This document shows, in pieces, positions 1 to 10,095 of a DNA stretch of 64,000 bases. Position 1 is the stretch's first letter. Every line of letters begins with the position of its first letter. Location of the stretch: the NCBI RefSeq assembly GCF_000319385.1, contig NC_019566.1, positions 1,317,266 through 1,381,265 on the forward strand, written 5' to 3'. The translations under genes were made by a program, and so were the position numbers. The notes beneath the pieces were generated by a model. The model was not told the origin of the DNA. It worked only from the letters and a program-made list of their open reading frames with translations, and made no database searches. Source of the DNA: Candidatus Endolissoclinum faulkneri L2 (lineage in GTDB: Bacteria > Pseudomonadota > Alphaproteobacteria > Thalassobaculales > Thalassobaculaceae).

Positions 1-2009
1 TGTTACTAGTGAAAATTCCAGATAAAGTATATAATATGTTTACCTTGAATTTTATCAAAAATTGAGAAAAACGTCTTAGATTACCTGAAGATACAATTGA
101 CATATACACTGCTCTTACAGTTCACGTCGGTATTAATGAAATTTAAGGGCACATACAAACCTCATTTACAGATATCAACCAGCAAAGCAAGTTAATCAAT
201 CAACACTCGGATAAATTATCTACGCGATTAGGAGGAGATACGATTAACAGTATAGTCCGCTAAATTACATGATAAGTTAGTTGCTTATAGCGTAATTGTT
301 TTTATCATTCGACAGAATGAAAAGCCATATTTGATATGACAAAATGCTTAAAAAGAAAGTTAAAATTGATCGATTATTTGATATTATAGTCTTCGTTTAT
401 TAGTTGATAATATCATTGCTTACTACCAGTTTTTTTCGTCTAATGCATAGCTACCTATCTGTTGCGTCAAGTGCTTTAAACAATACACCTCAGCTAAAAA
501 TAAATGTATATCGTTTACGACATAATGACCTGATTAGTTCGCATAGCGAACATACTGAAAATGTTGTTAAGCTTAAAGTTGATAATCACTGGGAATTAAA
601 AAGAATCCTATTCAACTAATGACAGTAAATAATATTTAGGTTAATTTCCGTGAGTTACTTGACATTCTTGAGCAAGCTGCAAGTATTGAAGAATTTTTAA
701 AAAAGCTAAACTAAAAATATATCAAGATGATATTCCTAATTGTCCCTAAAAATCAGATTTTCTCCAGCAAGGACGCTAGCCAATTAATTTTTGCCTAATA
801 ACTCAAATGTGAGAGACCGAGAAATTAAGACGAAAACAAATTTATGTTTTAATACATTCATGACTTAACCTGAGTAATTATAGATCAAATTTATTATCAG
901 TATCTCAAAAAAAGATCTAAAGAGCGCATATCAATGAAAGCTTCGTAGGCTTAAAGGGTAATTAGGAGTGATCTGTTTTAAGTAAGAACATGCTGCATAA
1001 TACTTTTCATCGCAAAGGCTATTCTTTTTCTTTCTAAAAGAAAAGACTTGAGCAGTTTCTCAAGCATAACACCATACTTAGCGTATGCGTAATCCCTATA
1101 ATAGAATCCTAGATAATCCGAAAATTACTATAAAAATATTCGTACGCTTTATGTCACCAGCTGCCAGGCAAAAATTATTAATCTTTTTAGATTAATAAGT
1201 GTATATGAAACGAGGAAGCAAAGCGATTACAATAAAAAACCCGAGGATTGCATAAATAGCATGACAATATGTTCCGTTAAATATTACTGTCATTCTTTAT
1301 GTTAGGAAATAAGGAAAGGAGCATCGGTATCATAAATACTAACAAGAAATACAAATCAATAATATTGTTGTAAACTATTATTGGACAATAATCCTGATAA
1401 CATCATTAATCTCAAGATTAATAAATTAATCAATCGATTTTTAAGATACTGATTGACGTGGAATATAATTGATTTTATCTACTTAACTATGATTATGGTT
1501 CCCTATGTGCAGCATACGTAATTAATTTTTGTATATCATACATAGTTAAGAAAATAATCTCGTTTTTATAAAAATTAATATAATGCTATTTTTAATGGCT
1601 AAATAGCCAGCTATTTAAGTATCATTTCTCTGTAAAACTTTTAGTAACAAACTAATTATTATACTTGCAACGATGGATTCATAATAACATGCTGGACAAC
1701 ATACCATTAAAATATAGCCTCTCTCCAGAGAAAGGCTAAAGCAGTTCCTTTTACCATCTATGTGAGCAATAATTTACTTAATTTTTTTAATAAAAAGATA
1801 CATAATTATATAATTATTTTTAGTTATATAAGCTACTTATGAATTATATAACTTTATGCTATGTTCGCAGAACACACTTATAAACAGTCCATTGGCTTTA
1901 GTATAAAAAACCTATTATATTGCTTGCTCCTGCAAACTAAATCCTACGTACCTGTCAAGTATTGAAATATGAGCTAAAAGATTAAAATTGCTGCCGAGAT
2001 AGTTGATCA
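1..2009. other. Gene-poor AT-rich stretch upstream of lepB
   Basis: About 2 kb with no reading frame that I recognise. The longest frame (71 codons from a TTG at 404) has no family motif. In related alphaproteobacteria the slot before lepB often carries acpS, pdxJ or relA/spoT-type genes; I could not see convincing remnants of any of them. Most likely decayed intergenic DNA. Confidence 0.5.
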
Positions 2010-2726
2010 ATGACTGGAAAAAACTCGAGTGTATATCGTGAATTTATACGCACAGTTATAGTTGCCTGTGCTCTTTCGTTCACCATCCGAACTTTCTTTT
2101 ACGAACCTTTTAATATCCCATCGGGATCTATGATTCCTACTCTTCTAGTTGGCGACTATCTTTTCGTTTCCAAAGCATCGTACGGATACAGTCTTTATTC
2201 TATACCAATTATTAATCGACGAATATTCTTTATACAACCTAAGCTTGGTGATGTTGTAGTGTTTAGACTAGCTAGCGACAATAAAACTAACTACATTAAG
2301 CGTATTGTTGGTCTCCCTGGAGATGATATACAAGTAAAGAATGGAATATTACATATAAACGGTGAACCAGTAAAACGCCGTCGGATCAAGAATTTTAACT
2401 TTGAAAATGACAAAGAATCATCAACACAGTTTATAGAAACCCTACCTAATGGCCGAGAGCATCGTATTATAGAATACAGTGACAATAATAGTGCAGACAA
2501 TACCCCAATTTATCACGTACCTGCAAAACATTATTTTGCAATGGGCGACAACAGAGATAATTCCCAAGACAGTCGTTTCTCCGAAGTAGGAACAATATCT
2601 GAGGAAAACCTAGTAGGTCGCGCTGATATCTTATTTTTCTCTCACAGCGAACAAGCTAAGCTTTGGGAAATATGGAAATGGCCTTTCGTAATCCGTTACA
2701 GCCGTATTCTGGAAAAGATTGAATGA
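2010..2726 (+). CDS. lepB: Signal peptidase I (LepB)
   Basis: Membrane-bound serine protease that removes signal peptides from secreted preproteins. The 238-residue product has one N-terminal hydrophobic segment (about residues 13-30), then the nucleophile motif PSGSM with Ser40. The general-base lysine lies in the NYIKRIVGLPGD block (Lys97), and a late GDNRDNSQDSR block is the family's C-terminal conserved box. Length is normal for a compact alphaproteobacterial LepB with a single membrane anchor. It opens a tightly packed run: the stop overlaps the rnc start in an ATGA. The ATG at 2010 lacks a strong Shine-Dalgarno, but the hydrophobic anchor begins just after it and the conserved domain needs it. 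Confidence 0.96.
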   Translation: MTGKNSSVYREFIRTVIVACALSFTIRTFFYEPFNIPSGSMIPTLLVGDYLFVSKASYGYSLYSIPIINRRIFFIQPKLGDVVVFRLASDNKTNYIKRIVGLPGDDIQVKNGILHINGEPVKRRRIKNFNFENDKESSTQFIETLPNGREHRIIEYSDNNSADNTPIYHVPAKHYFAMGDNRDNSQDSRFSEVGTISEENLVGRADILFFSHSEQAKLWEIWKWPFVIRYSRILEKIE

Positions 2727-3406
2727 AATCAAATAGCATAAATTTATCAGTTCTCAGCAACATCCTTTATCACAAATTTAAAAATATCGAAGTGCTACGA
2801 CAAGCAATTACTCACGCTAGTGCATCACCGTGGGCTTGGAATGCCTATGAACGTCTAGAATTTTTAGGTGATCGAGTACTAGCACTTATAGTAACCGAAC
2901 AACTTCTCGAGCGTTTCCCAAACGAGCGTGAGGGAGCAATCGCTAAACGTCACGTCAATTTAGTGCGATGCGAAGCATTAGCAAAGGTTGCACGTACCAT
3001 CCAACTTGGAAAATTCCTCATATTATCAAGAGGTGAGGACAATGCTGGGTCACGCAATAGTGATGCAATTTTGTCCGATGCAATGGAAGCAGTAATTGGT
3101 GCCCTTTATTTTGACGGAGGAATAGAAGCTGCGAGACGCTTTGTTACAGTAGAATGGAATAAACTATTAGAACTTGATATACTTCCACCTCAGGATCCAA
3201 AAACTTCTCTTCAAGAATGGGCACAAGGTCATAAGTTGGCCATGCCGCGCTATACAACAACAACTCAATCTGGACCAGCTCACTCACCGCAATTCACTGT
3301 TCAAGTTATAGTTGACGGTTATAAACCAAGCATTGGTGTCGGACGATCTAAGCGCTTGGCTGAGCAAGCTGCCGCTGCCAAGTTAATTAAACTAGTAAGC
3401 CCATGA
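2723..3406 (+). CDS. rnc: Ribonuclease III
   Basis: Endonuclease for double-stranded RNA, acting in rRNA processing and RNA turnover. The 227-residue protein has an N-terminal catalytic domain with the family signature ERLEFLGDRVL (residues 43-53) and the second acidic cluster DAMEAVIGALYFDGG. A C-terminal double-stranded-RNA-binding domain (about 155-225) ends in the typical SKRLAEQAAAAKLI helix. Both start and stop overlap neighbours by 4 bp (ATGA), so lepB, rnc and era are probably translationally coupled in one operon. Confidence 0.96.
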   Translation: MKSNSINLSVLSNILYHKFKNIEVLRQAITHASASPWAWNAYERLEFLGDRVLALIVTEQLLERFPNEREGAIAKRHVNLVRCEALAKVARTIQLGKFLILSRGEDNAGSRNSDAILSDAMEAVIGALYFDGGIEAARRFVTVEWNKLLELDILPPQDPKTSLQEWAQGHKLAMPRYTTTTQSGPAHSPQFTVQVIVDGYKPSIGVGRSKRLAEQAAAAKLIKLVSP

Positions 3407-4284
3407 ATACATCACAATCTCAATGTGGCTTAATCACTTTACTTGGCCCGCCAAACGCTGGTAAATCAACATTGATAAACCGAATCGTTAGCAGTAAAGT
3501 TTCAATCGTTTCCCAAAAAGCACAAACAACTCGTACAAGACTTTGTGGTATAGTATCGGATGGCCAAGCTCAAATTATTTTATTTGATACGCCTGGAATT
3601 TTTTTACCTAAACGTCAGATTGATCGAGTTATGATAGAAGCAGCTTGGGCAGGGGCAAAAGATGCTGATCTACTTGTGCTGGTTGTAGATGCCCACCTTG
3701 GGTTTGATAAAAATATAATACAGATTATCCATGGTTTAAATAAAATTCATCGTAATACGGTACTTGCTTTAAATAAGGTGGATAATATTAAGCGTGAAAA
3801 GTTATTGCCTCTAGCTGCACAGTTAAACGAAGTATTTAAATTTGAAAAGATATTTATGATATCTGCTTTAACGGGTAGCGGATGCAAAGATCTACGGACT
3901 TATCTTGGTACAAGAATACCATCTGGACCCTGGCTTTATGCTGGGAACGAGTTAAGTAATATACCGATGCGATTGATGGCTGCAGAAATTACTCGAGAAA
4001 AAATATTTCTATATATGCATGAAGAATTACCATACTCAATAACAGTAGAAACCGATCGATGGACTGAGCGTGATGATGGATCAATAAGAATCGATCAAAT
4101 ACTATACGTGAAGCGTAATAATCATAAAAAAATTACCCTTGGTAAGAAAGGTAAAAATATCAAACATATTTGCTGCCTTGCGCGCAATGAACTAGAACAA
4201 ATGCTAGAACATCGGGTTCATCTGTTTTTATTCATAAAAGTGCGCAAAAAAAAATGTCAAGAAGACCTTCAGAACGTCCGTTAG
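3403..4284 (+). CDS. era: GTPase Era
   Basis: Essential GTPase that binds the 3' end of 16S rRNA and assists 30S assembly. Visible G motifs: G1 GPPNAGKST, G3 DTPG, G4 NKVD. The C-terminal KH domain (about residues 200-285) carries the RNA-binding loop GKKGKNIK, which differs slightly from the common GKGG form. Length (293 aa) is normal. It overlaps rnc by 4 bp. In most alphaproteobacteria recO follows era; here about 570 bp without a gene follow instead. Confidence 0.95.
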   Translation: MNTSQSQCGLITLLGPPNAGKSTLINRIVSSKVSIVSQKAQTTRTRLCGIVSDGQAQIILFDTPGIFLPKRQIDRVMIEAAWAGAKDADLLVLVVDAHLGFDKNIIQIIHGLNKIHRNTVLALNKVDNIKREKLLPLAAQLNEVFKFEKIFMISALTGSGCKDLRTYLGTRIPSGPWLYAGNELSNIPMRLMAAEITREKIFLYMHEELPYSITVETDRWTERDDGSIRIDQILYVKRNNHKKITLGKKGKNIKHICCLARNELEQMLEHRVHLFLFIKVRKKKCQEDLQNVR

Positions 4285-4856
4285 TGTAAGTTGCATTAAT
4301 GATTGCTTTTAGATTATTAATTAATACATCTAACAAGATAATTATCAAAGCATCATACTATTAAAATGGCTGAAAATAAGCAATACTAGTTTTAATCTAC
4401 CAACGAACAAATTCTGCAAGATAGCTACAGCTAGATCTGCGCCCATCTATGTTAAACACAGAGTATCTCTAAAAATCACCAAAGCAACTAAACCTCTGCT
4501 AAACAACACATAGATATTTTTAACATCATAGTGTACCTAATTTAGATATGAGACACATAATTGGTGTCGCCTAGTGAATAGTTTTTATTCAAATATATCC
4601 GTCTAGCAAATACTATTGCACAGTTATCATAAAAAGCTAATAAACTAGCAGTATTTGTTCTAGTGCATTATTAAACACTTTAAAAGTAGTAGTGTCTCGG
4701 ATTTTATAACTTTAATTGCTATAATAACCTTATATTAATTTTGTTTTAATTTTCTAAAATTGCGTATCACTCTTTAATACTGCTTCTATGTAAGGAATAG
4801 GATTAATTAAAAAAAATTAATCAAGTAAGCTATAATACTGAAATAGGTTACAAAGC
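4285..4856. other. Gap between era and parC (recO slot)
   Basis: About 570 bp without an open frame of note. By conserved gene order recO would be expected here; no recognisable recO fragment could be read in any frame. Confidence 0.45.
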
Positions 4857-7127
4857 ATGAGCATGAAATTTTCTCTGTTGTCTAAACCACCACAAGAGTT
4901 GAGCCAAGCAGAAGCTATTTCTGATGCTTGGCTAGCAGATGCGTTGAGCGAGCGATACTTAGCTTATGCACTATCAACCATAATGGGGCGCTCCTTACCA
5001 GATGTACGCGACGGACTAAAGCCAGTGCATCGGCGACTTCTATTTGCAATGCGGCAGCTTAAACTATCCCCTGACCGAGCCTTTAAAAAATCAGCGCGTG
5101 TAGTTGGTGACGTTATGGGTAAATTTCACCCTCATGGTGATGCCGCAATTTACGATGCAATGGTGCGTTTAGCTCGAGATTTTACTGTACGCTATCCATT
5201 AGTTGAGGGACATGGAAATTTTGGCAATGTGGATGGCGATAATGCAGCGGCAATGCGATACACAGAGGCGCGATTGACAGAAGTAGCGCAACTTTTGATG
5301 GAGGAAATTGATGACGATACAATTGATTTTCGTACCACTTATGATGGAGAAGGAGAAGAGCCGGTTGTTTTTCCAGCAGCATTTCCTAATTTGCTAGCAA
5401 ATGGCAGTCAAGGTATCGCAGTAGGCATGGCAACCTCCATTCCACCTCATAATGTAGATGAGCTGTGCGAAGCGCTCCAATACTTGATAAAAAACCGGGA
5501 AGCTAGAATTGAAAATTTATTAGATAAAATTGCTGGCCCGGACTTTCCAACAGGAGGTATATTAGTAGAGTCTCCTGAAACACTGAAGGATGCTTATCGC
5601 AGTGGTAAAGGCTCATTTCGTGTACGCGCTCGTTGGAATGTTGAAAGATTAAAGAATGGTACTTGGCAAGTAGCCATTACTGAAATTCCTTATCAAGTTC
5701 AAAAATCTCGACTGATTGAGCGTATTGCAGAACTGCTTCATGCTCGTAAGCTTGCTTTTTTAGGTGACATCCGAGACGAGTCAGCGAATGATGTCAGAGT
5801 AGTACTGGAGCCCAAAAGCCGTAACGTTGATCCAGACGTTTTAATGGAAAGCCTATTTAAGCAAACTGAGTTGCAGGTTAGGGTTTTATTAAATCTGAAT
5901 GTACTTGATAAAGACAATGTCCCACGAGTAATGGGCATGCCTGAAGCGTTAAAGGCTTTTCTTCATCATCGTCACGAAGTACTTATACGTAAAACTAAAC
6001 ATCGATTAAATAATATCGCTCATCGCCTGGAAATACTTCTTGGCTATCAAATTGCTTTTTTAAACATTGACCAAATGATTCTTCTCATCCAGGAAGAAAA
6101 TGAACCAAAAGCTGAACTAATTCGAACATTTCAATTAACTGAAGGCCAATCTGAAGCTATTATGAATATGCGCTTACGTTCTCTGCAAAAACTTGAAGAA
6201 ATAAAATTAAAAAAAGAGCATGAGCAGCTTTCTGCTGAACGCGATAATTTAATTGATTTGCTTTCTAACGAAAAAAGAAGATGGCAGATTATAGGCGAGC
6301 AACTTAGTCAAATTAGAAGAAAGTTTGGCAAATCTACCGAGATCGGCCGTCGCCGAACTGATATTATTTCGTCTCCAAATATCTTAGCGATTCCAAGCGA
6401 AGCTATGGTTGAAAGGGAACCAATTACAGTAATTTGCTCAGAAAAGTTTTGGATACGAGCACTTCGCGGATATATTGATCTAGATCAGGAGATAAAGTAT
6501 AAGGAAGGAGATGGTGAACGTTTCCGCTTTCATGCGGAAACTACTGACAAGATCCTTTTGTTTGCTACAGATGGTCGTTTTTATACCATATGCGGTGATA
6601 AACTTCCCTCCGGAAGAGGACACGGCGAACCTATTCGGCTCATAATAGATCTGGCTAATGACGACGATATTGTTGCTATATTTCCGCACAGGTCTGGAGA
6701 GAAACTTTTAGTTGCTTCAAACGATGGCAGAGGTTTTATTGTGTCATCTAACGAAGTACTAGCTCAAACTAGAGCAGGTAAACAAGTGCTAGGAATAGAT
6801 GAAGATTCAAAAGCATTAGCTTGTATTCCCGTTACTGGGGATACAGTAGCGGTAATCGGTACCAATCGCAAAATGTTAATATTTGACGTAAATGATTTGC
6901 CCGAAATGAGTCGTGGAAAAGGTGTTATCTTGCAAAATTATAAATCAGGTGATTCAATGGCTGATTTGATGGTATTTAAATCGCAGGAAGGGCTGTCCTG
7001 GCTTATTACAAGTGGTTGTCTCCATCATGAAGATAATCTTGCTACCTGGCGAGGAAAAAGAGCTGCTGCTGGTAAATTGCTTCCTAGTGGCCTTCCGCTT
7101 CCTATACGATCTAGTTGTCTAGACTAG
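4857..7127 (+). CDS. parC: DNA topoisomerase IV subunit A
   Basis: Breakage-reunion subunit of topoisomerase IV, which with ParE decatenates daughter chromosomes. The 756-residue product shows the conserved type IIA start region (SERYLAYALSTIMGRSLPDVRDGLKPVHRR) and a catalytic-tyrosine segment reading AAAMRYTEARLT. A long coiled-coil region covers about residues 370-490, and C-terminal beta-pinwheel repeats (about 500-740) complete it. Length and lack of the GyrA box favour ParC over GyrA, and position after era supports this. The stop codon lies inside a perfect inverted repeat (7109-7137). Confidence 0.93.
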   Translation: MSMKFSLLSKPPQELSQAEAISDAWLADALSERYLAYALSTIMGRSLPDVRDGLKPVHRRLLFAMRQLKLSPDRAFKKSARVVGDVMGKFHPHGDAAIYDAMVRLARDFTVRYPLVEGHGNFGNVDGDNAAAMRYTEARLTEVAQLLMEEIDDDTIDFRTTYDGEGEEPVVFPAAFPNLLANGSQGIAVGMATSIPPHNVDELCEALQYLIKNREARIENLLDKIAGPDFPTGGILVESPETLKDAYRSGKGSFRVRARWNVERLKNGTWQVAITEIPYQVQKSRLIERIAELLHARKLAFLGDIRDESANDVRVVLEPKSRNVDPDVLMESLFKQTELQVRVLLNLNVLDKDNVPRVMGMPEALKAFLHHRHEVLIRKTKHRLNNIAHRLEILLGYQIAFLNIDQMILLIQEENEPKAELIRTFQLTEGQSEAIMNMRLRSLQKLEEIKLKKEHEQLSAERDNLIDLLSNEKRRWQIIGEQLSQIRRKFGKSTEIGRRRTDIISSPNILAIPSEAMVEREPITVICSEKFWIRALRGYIDLDQEIKYKEGDGERFRFHAETTDKILLFATDGRFYTICGDKLPSGRGHGEPIRLIIDLANDDDIVAIFPHRSGEKLLVASNDGRGFIVSSNEVLAQTRAGKQVLGIDEDSKALACIPVTGDTVAVIGTNRKMLIFDVNDLPEMSRGKGVILQNYKSGDSMADLMVFKSQEGLSWLITSGCLHHEDNLATWRGKRAAAGKLLPSGLPLPIRSSCLD

Positions 7128-7137
7128 ACAACTAGAT
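7109..7137 (+). repeat. Perfect inverted repeat spanning the parC stop codon
   Basis: Fourteen-base arms (7109-7122 and 7124-7137) with a single central base; the TAG stop at 7125-7127 is within the right arm. The following bases are A-rich rather than a T run, so this is not a textbook intrinsic terminator. It could form the mRNA 3' end structure. Confidence 0.6.
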
Positions 7138-7740
7138 AAAATAATCATAATATGATATAAATCATTAAGTAAATTAAATATTACTAATTGCTTTGATTAT
7201 TATTAATTAAAAATTAATTTACTCGCTAAAATAAGCTATAGCATTGCTTAAAAATTAAGCAAAGGTTGTTCTATTCTAACAGGCAATAACTTGAATAAAC
7301 TGAAATTAAAATTGATTCTATTTCTTTAAAATCAGTACCACTAATGCAATTATACATCTGTATAAATTAAACTTCTTTTACCAATATAATCTAGCTAACA
7401 ATAAAAATACTTATTAATAATAATACCAGTAAAAGCAGATTAATTCAGTACCAGTAATTTGATGCATAAAGCTAATATATAATTTTTTACTAAATGGATA
7501 AAGTAATACTTACTATAATTTAAGCTAGATTTAATTATACCAAATAGCATTGAGTGCACTGGCTATAGGAGAAATGACCCTCGTAGCAATTTAATTGATA
7601 TAACGCCATGACATACAAAAATCCTAACTAAAATAACAATAATTAACTTATCTAGTAAATCTTTACCTTGTAATTAATTCAAAGACAAATGTATAGGCTA
7701 TACCTTAAATCAATTAGTAACAAAATCACTAATTGATTTT
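7128..7740. other. Intergenic stretch between convergent parC and mntP
   Basis: About 610 bp, strongly AT-rich, no gene seen. It holds the parC-stop inverted repeat at its left end and a terminator-like stem-loop at its right end (7708-7744). Confidence 0.5.
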
Positions 7741-7744
7741 TTAC
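7708..7744 (+). terminator. Terminator-like stem-loop next to mntP stop
   Basis: Eleven-base perfect arms (7708-7718, 7728-7738) around a 9-base loop, followed on the + strand by a run of T. It lies between the converging parC and mntP genes, so it could end read-through transcription from parC. The stem is AT-only, hence weak. Confidence 0.4.
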
Positions 7745-8295
7745 ATGGACAAGTGCTGTATTAATATAATACTACCAATAGTAATCAAAATTATTCCACC
7801 GATAGCACCTGCTGGTCTACCAATGGCTGTACTAGCTACCCTTCCTAACAACATACCTAGAAAAGCGAGCACAAAAGTAACTACAGCTATAGCAAGCGCT
7901 ATTGAAAATAGCGAATCCTCTATCACAGCTAACACAGCACCTACAGCTAAAGTATCTACACTGGTACCAATAGAAGTGAGTGCAAGATTTGACCATATCA
8001 TCGCAGATCCTGAATTACTAGATACTGAAGATATTAAGCTTTCCCATATCATTCTTAAACCAACACCCCCAAGAATGCTAAAAGCAAACCAGTGGTCAAA
8101 TACAGCTACATAGCTATTAGCAGCACGCCCAAGCGACCAGCCAATCAAAAGTGCGATAGTCTCTGCCAATGCAAAAACGAAGGCGATTATGAAAATATCT
8201 ATTATTCGGTATCTTTCTTTTCTAGCACCCTTACCAATCGCTACTGTAAAAGCATCAGCCGAAACACCAATGGCAATAGCAAGAGTAGAAAACAT
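7741..8295 (-). CDS. mntP: MntP-type manganese efflux pump
   Basis: Small inner-membrane protein of the MntP (YebN, DUF204) family that exports Mn2+. Six hydrophobic segments are visible. The paired acidic motifs sit in the first and fourth segments, SADAFTVAIGKGARK and TSIGTSVDTLAVGA, as expected from the internal duplication of the family. I place the start at the ATG at 8295, because an AGGA lies 8 bases upstream. A TTG at 8310 is also in frame, but it overlaps that ribosome site. The product is 184 aa, normal for the family. Confidence 0.88.
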   Translation of the reverse strand: MFSTLAIAIGVSADAFTVAIGKGARKERYRIIDIFIIAFVFALAETIALLIGWSLGRAANSYVAVFDHWFAFSILGGVGLRMIWESLISSVSSNSGSAMIWSNLALTSIGTSVDTLAVGAVLAVIEDSLFSIALAIAVVTFVLAFLGMLLGRVASTAIGRPAGAIGGIILITIGSIILIQHLSM

Positions 8296-8633
8296 TTTCA
8301 ATATCCTCAATCAGCCAAATAAGATGCGTTATTCTTTAATTTTAAAGAGAAGATTATGTATAATTGTAAATTGCCATTAAGTCAAAAAATAATTTATAAT
8401 AATTTAAGTTAAAAGAATTAGTTAATGGTAAATTAATATTACTCAGTATAATTTTTTATACATGATATAATTTATAAAATATTATAGCAATCATTAGCTA
8501 GTTTACTGTTATCTTTATATTTTATATTACATTATTTAATAAAATTATTGTGAATAACAATTAAAGCAACCACACATTAAAAATGTGTATAAGCCAAGAA
8601 ATATATTTCATATCAAGAATACAGTGATATTGC

Positions 8634-8670
8634 TGATTAATAGTATTTAAAAGTTAAATACTATTAATCA
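8634..8670. repeat. Perfect inverted repeat, 17-bp arms
   Basis: Arms 8634-8650 and 8654-8670 with a 3-base loop, in noncoding DNA. No T tract follows and no adjacent gene ends here. Confidence 0.7.
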
Positions 8671-9402
8671 ATTACAAAAATTATTGTAATAAAACAAACT
8701 ATTAATAATAAAAAAACCACTAATTAATATTCGTAGTAAAATTATTATTACGTTATTTTAATGAATTTAACGGTTTCGTTGGATTAGCTAAGGTAAATGA
8801 TAATTCAAAAAAAAAAGAAAAAAAAACAATAGCGTAGAATTATTAATGATAATAAAGTAAAAATACATTAAAGTTTAATTTAATCAGTATTAAAATTTAT
8901 AAAAATAATTCTTACTAACACACATACATCCTAACTAACAATCTATTTGCTGAAAATTAACAAAAAATCTTTTATCTTTATTTACACTAAAACAATTTTT
9001 TAATCAAAAAAAACAACATTAGCTTCTAATTATAACAAAATACTACAGAATAATTTTACAAACACGCTCTAATGATTTTTAAAAAAATCTAATTACCTTA
9101 TAGAAAACTTTTGTTTAGCTAGTAGCAATAGACAGCTTGCTAAGCTCTGCTTTAAATTAAAATCCATTTAATTGTTTGAGTATTTTAAAACCTACTACGA
9201 GAAAAGTACAAACCTTATCAACAATGAATTAAAAATAAAAATTCTCTTCTGCTAATAAAGCTTTTGAAAAAAAAACAAATTTATATACTTTACAGTCGGA
9301 AAGACTGTTTTAATCCTAAGCAGGTGTAAAGAACAAACATTGTGCATATATAAAATAAAAATATCAGAGGAATAAGCTATAAGCAATGCTATTGCAAGAT
9401 AT

Positions 9403-9435
9403 TTTTACACTAAACTACCTTATTTTAGTGTAAAA
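9403..9435 (-). terminator. Stem-loop after thiE
   Basis: Twelve-base perfect arms (9403-9414, 9424-9435) with a 9-base loop, starting 27 bases downstream of the thiE stop on the minus strand. The position suits the 3' end of the fba-thiE transcript, but the stem is AT-rich and the T tract is poor. Confidence 0.4.
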
Positions 9436-9462
9436 GGTAATATAACGCTGTTATTAAATTAC

Positions 9463-10095
9463 TCAATATTCATTATCTTTTAATGATAAATCAAAAGCTT
9501 TTATTCCAACAACAGGACCTCCATGATGTCCCCATACTGCATTAATTACAGCTAAAAAATCCGACCCAGCTCTTACAAGTAATTTACAATTATGCTCAGT
9601 GATACCGCCAATAGCGACACATGGAATAGTCATTAGCTCTGCCCACCAAGTCAAAATATCTATTGAAGCTATAGGAACATCGTACTTAGAATCAGACGGA
9701 AAGAAAGCACCAAAAGCGACATAGTCAGCCCCAGCCTCACCTGCTTTCATAGCTAAATGACGACTGTTATTACATGTCACTCCAATCTGCGCCTTTGGTC
9801 CCATAATCATGCGCGCATCCTCATAAGAAATATCATTTTGCCCTACATGACATCCATCGCAACCAACCCTTACCGCTAAGTCAGGACGATCATTTAGTAA
9901 AAGTGGTACTCCACGCGAGTGGCAAACCGGTAGTATTGTTTCAGCTACTCTTATTAGAAGATCGTCTTTAACATTTTTTAGACGGAGCTGAAGACAAGCA
10001 ACTAAACCAGTATCGAGAACAGCACTAAGTTCATCACAAAATCTTTTCAGGATAGGAATCTGCTGGGGTGTAATTAGGTAGATTTCTGCTGACAT
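9463..10095 (-). CDS. thiE: Thiamine-phosphate synthase
   Basis: Joins the hydroxymethylpyrimidine pyrophosphate and thiazole phosphate moieties into thiamine phosphate. It is a TIM-barrel of 210 aa. Family blocks seen are LLLNDRPDLAVRVGCDGCHVGQ (the usual INDR...HLGQ), IGVTCNNSRH and GADYVAFGAFFPSDSK at the phosphate-binding region. The start overlaps the end of the aldolase gene by 22 bp, suggesting co-transcription and coupling. No TPP riboswitch is visible in front of the pair. The product would help supply the cofactor used by the 2-oxoglutarate dehydrogenase E1 encoded further on (SucA). Confidence 0.88.
   Translation of the reverse strand: MSAEIYLITPQQIPILKRFCDELSAVLDTGLVACLQLRLKNVKDDLLIRVAETILPVCHSRGVPLLLNDRPDLAVRVGCDGCHVGQNDISYEDARMIMGPKAQIGVTCNNSRHLAMKAGEAGADYVAFGAFFPSDSKYDVPIASIDILTWWAELMTIPCVAIGGITEHNCKLLVRAGSDFLAVINAVWGHHGGPVVGIKAFDLSLKDNEY

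Larger units (their letters stand above)
8296..9462. other. Gene desert between mntP and thiE
   Basis: About 1.17 kb, very AT-rich with homopolymeric A runs and no recognisable gene. It contains two perfect stem-loops (8634-8670 and 9403-9435). Confidence 0.5.

Noticed and set aside
404-619. 71-codon frame starting at TTG
   Set aside because: No ribosome-binding site, no family motif and AT-driven composition; probably chance.
7733-8113. 126-codon + strand frame over mntP
   Set aside because: Shadow of the membrane protein on the opposite strand, which has clear family motifs.
9290-9315. 6-bp stem followed by TTTT
   Set aside because: Short stem, no gene upstream on that strand.
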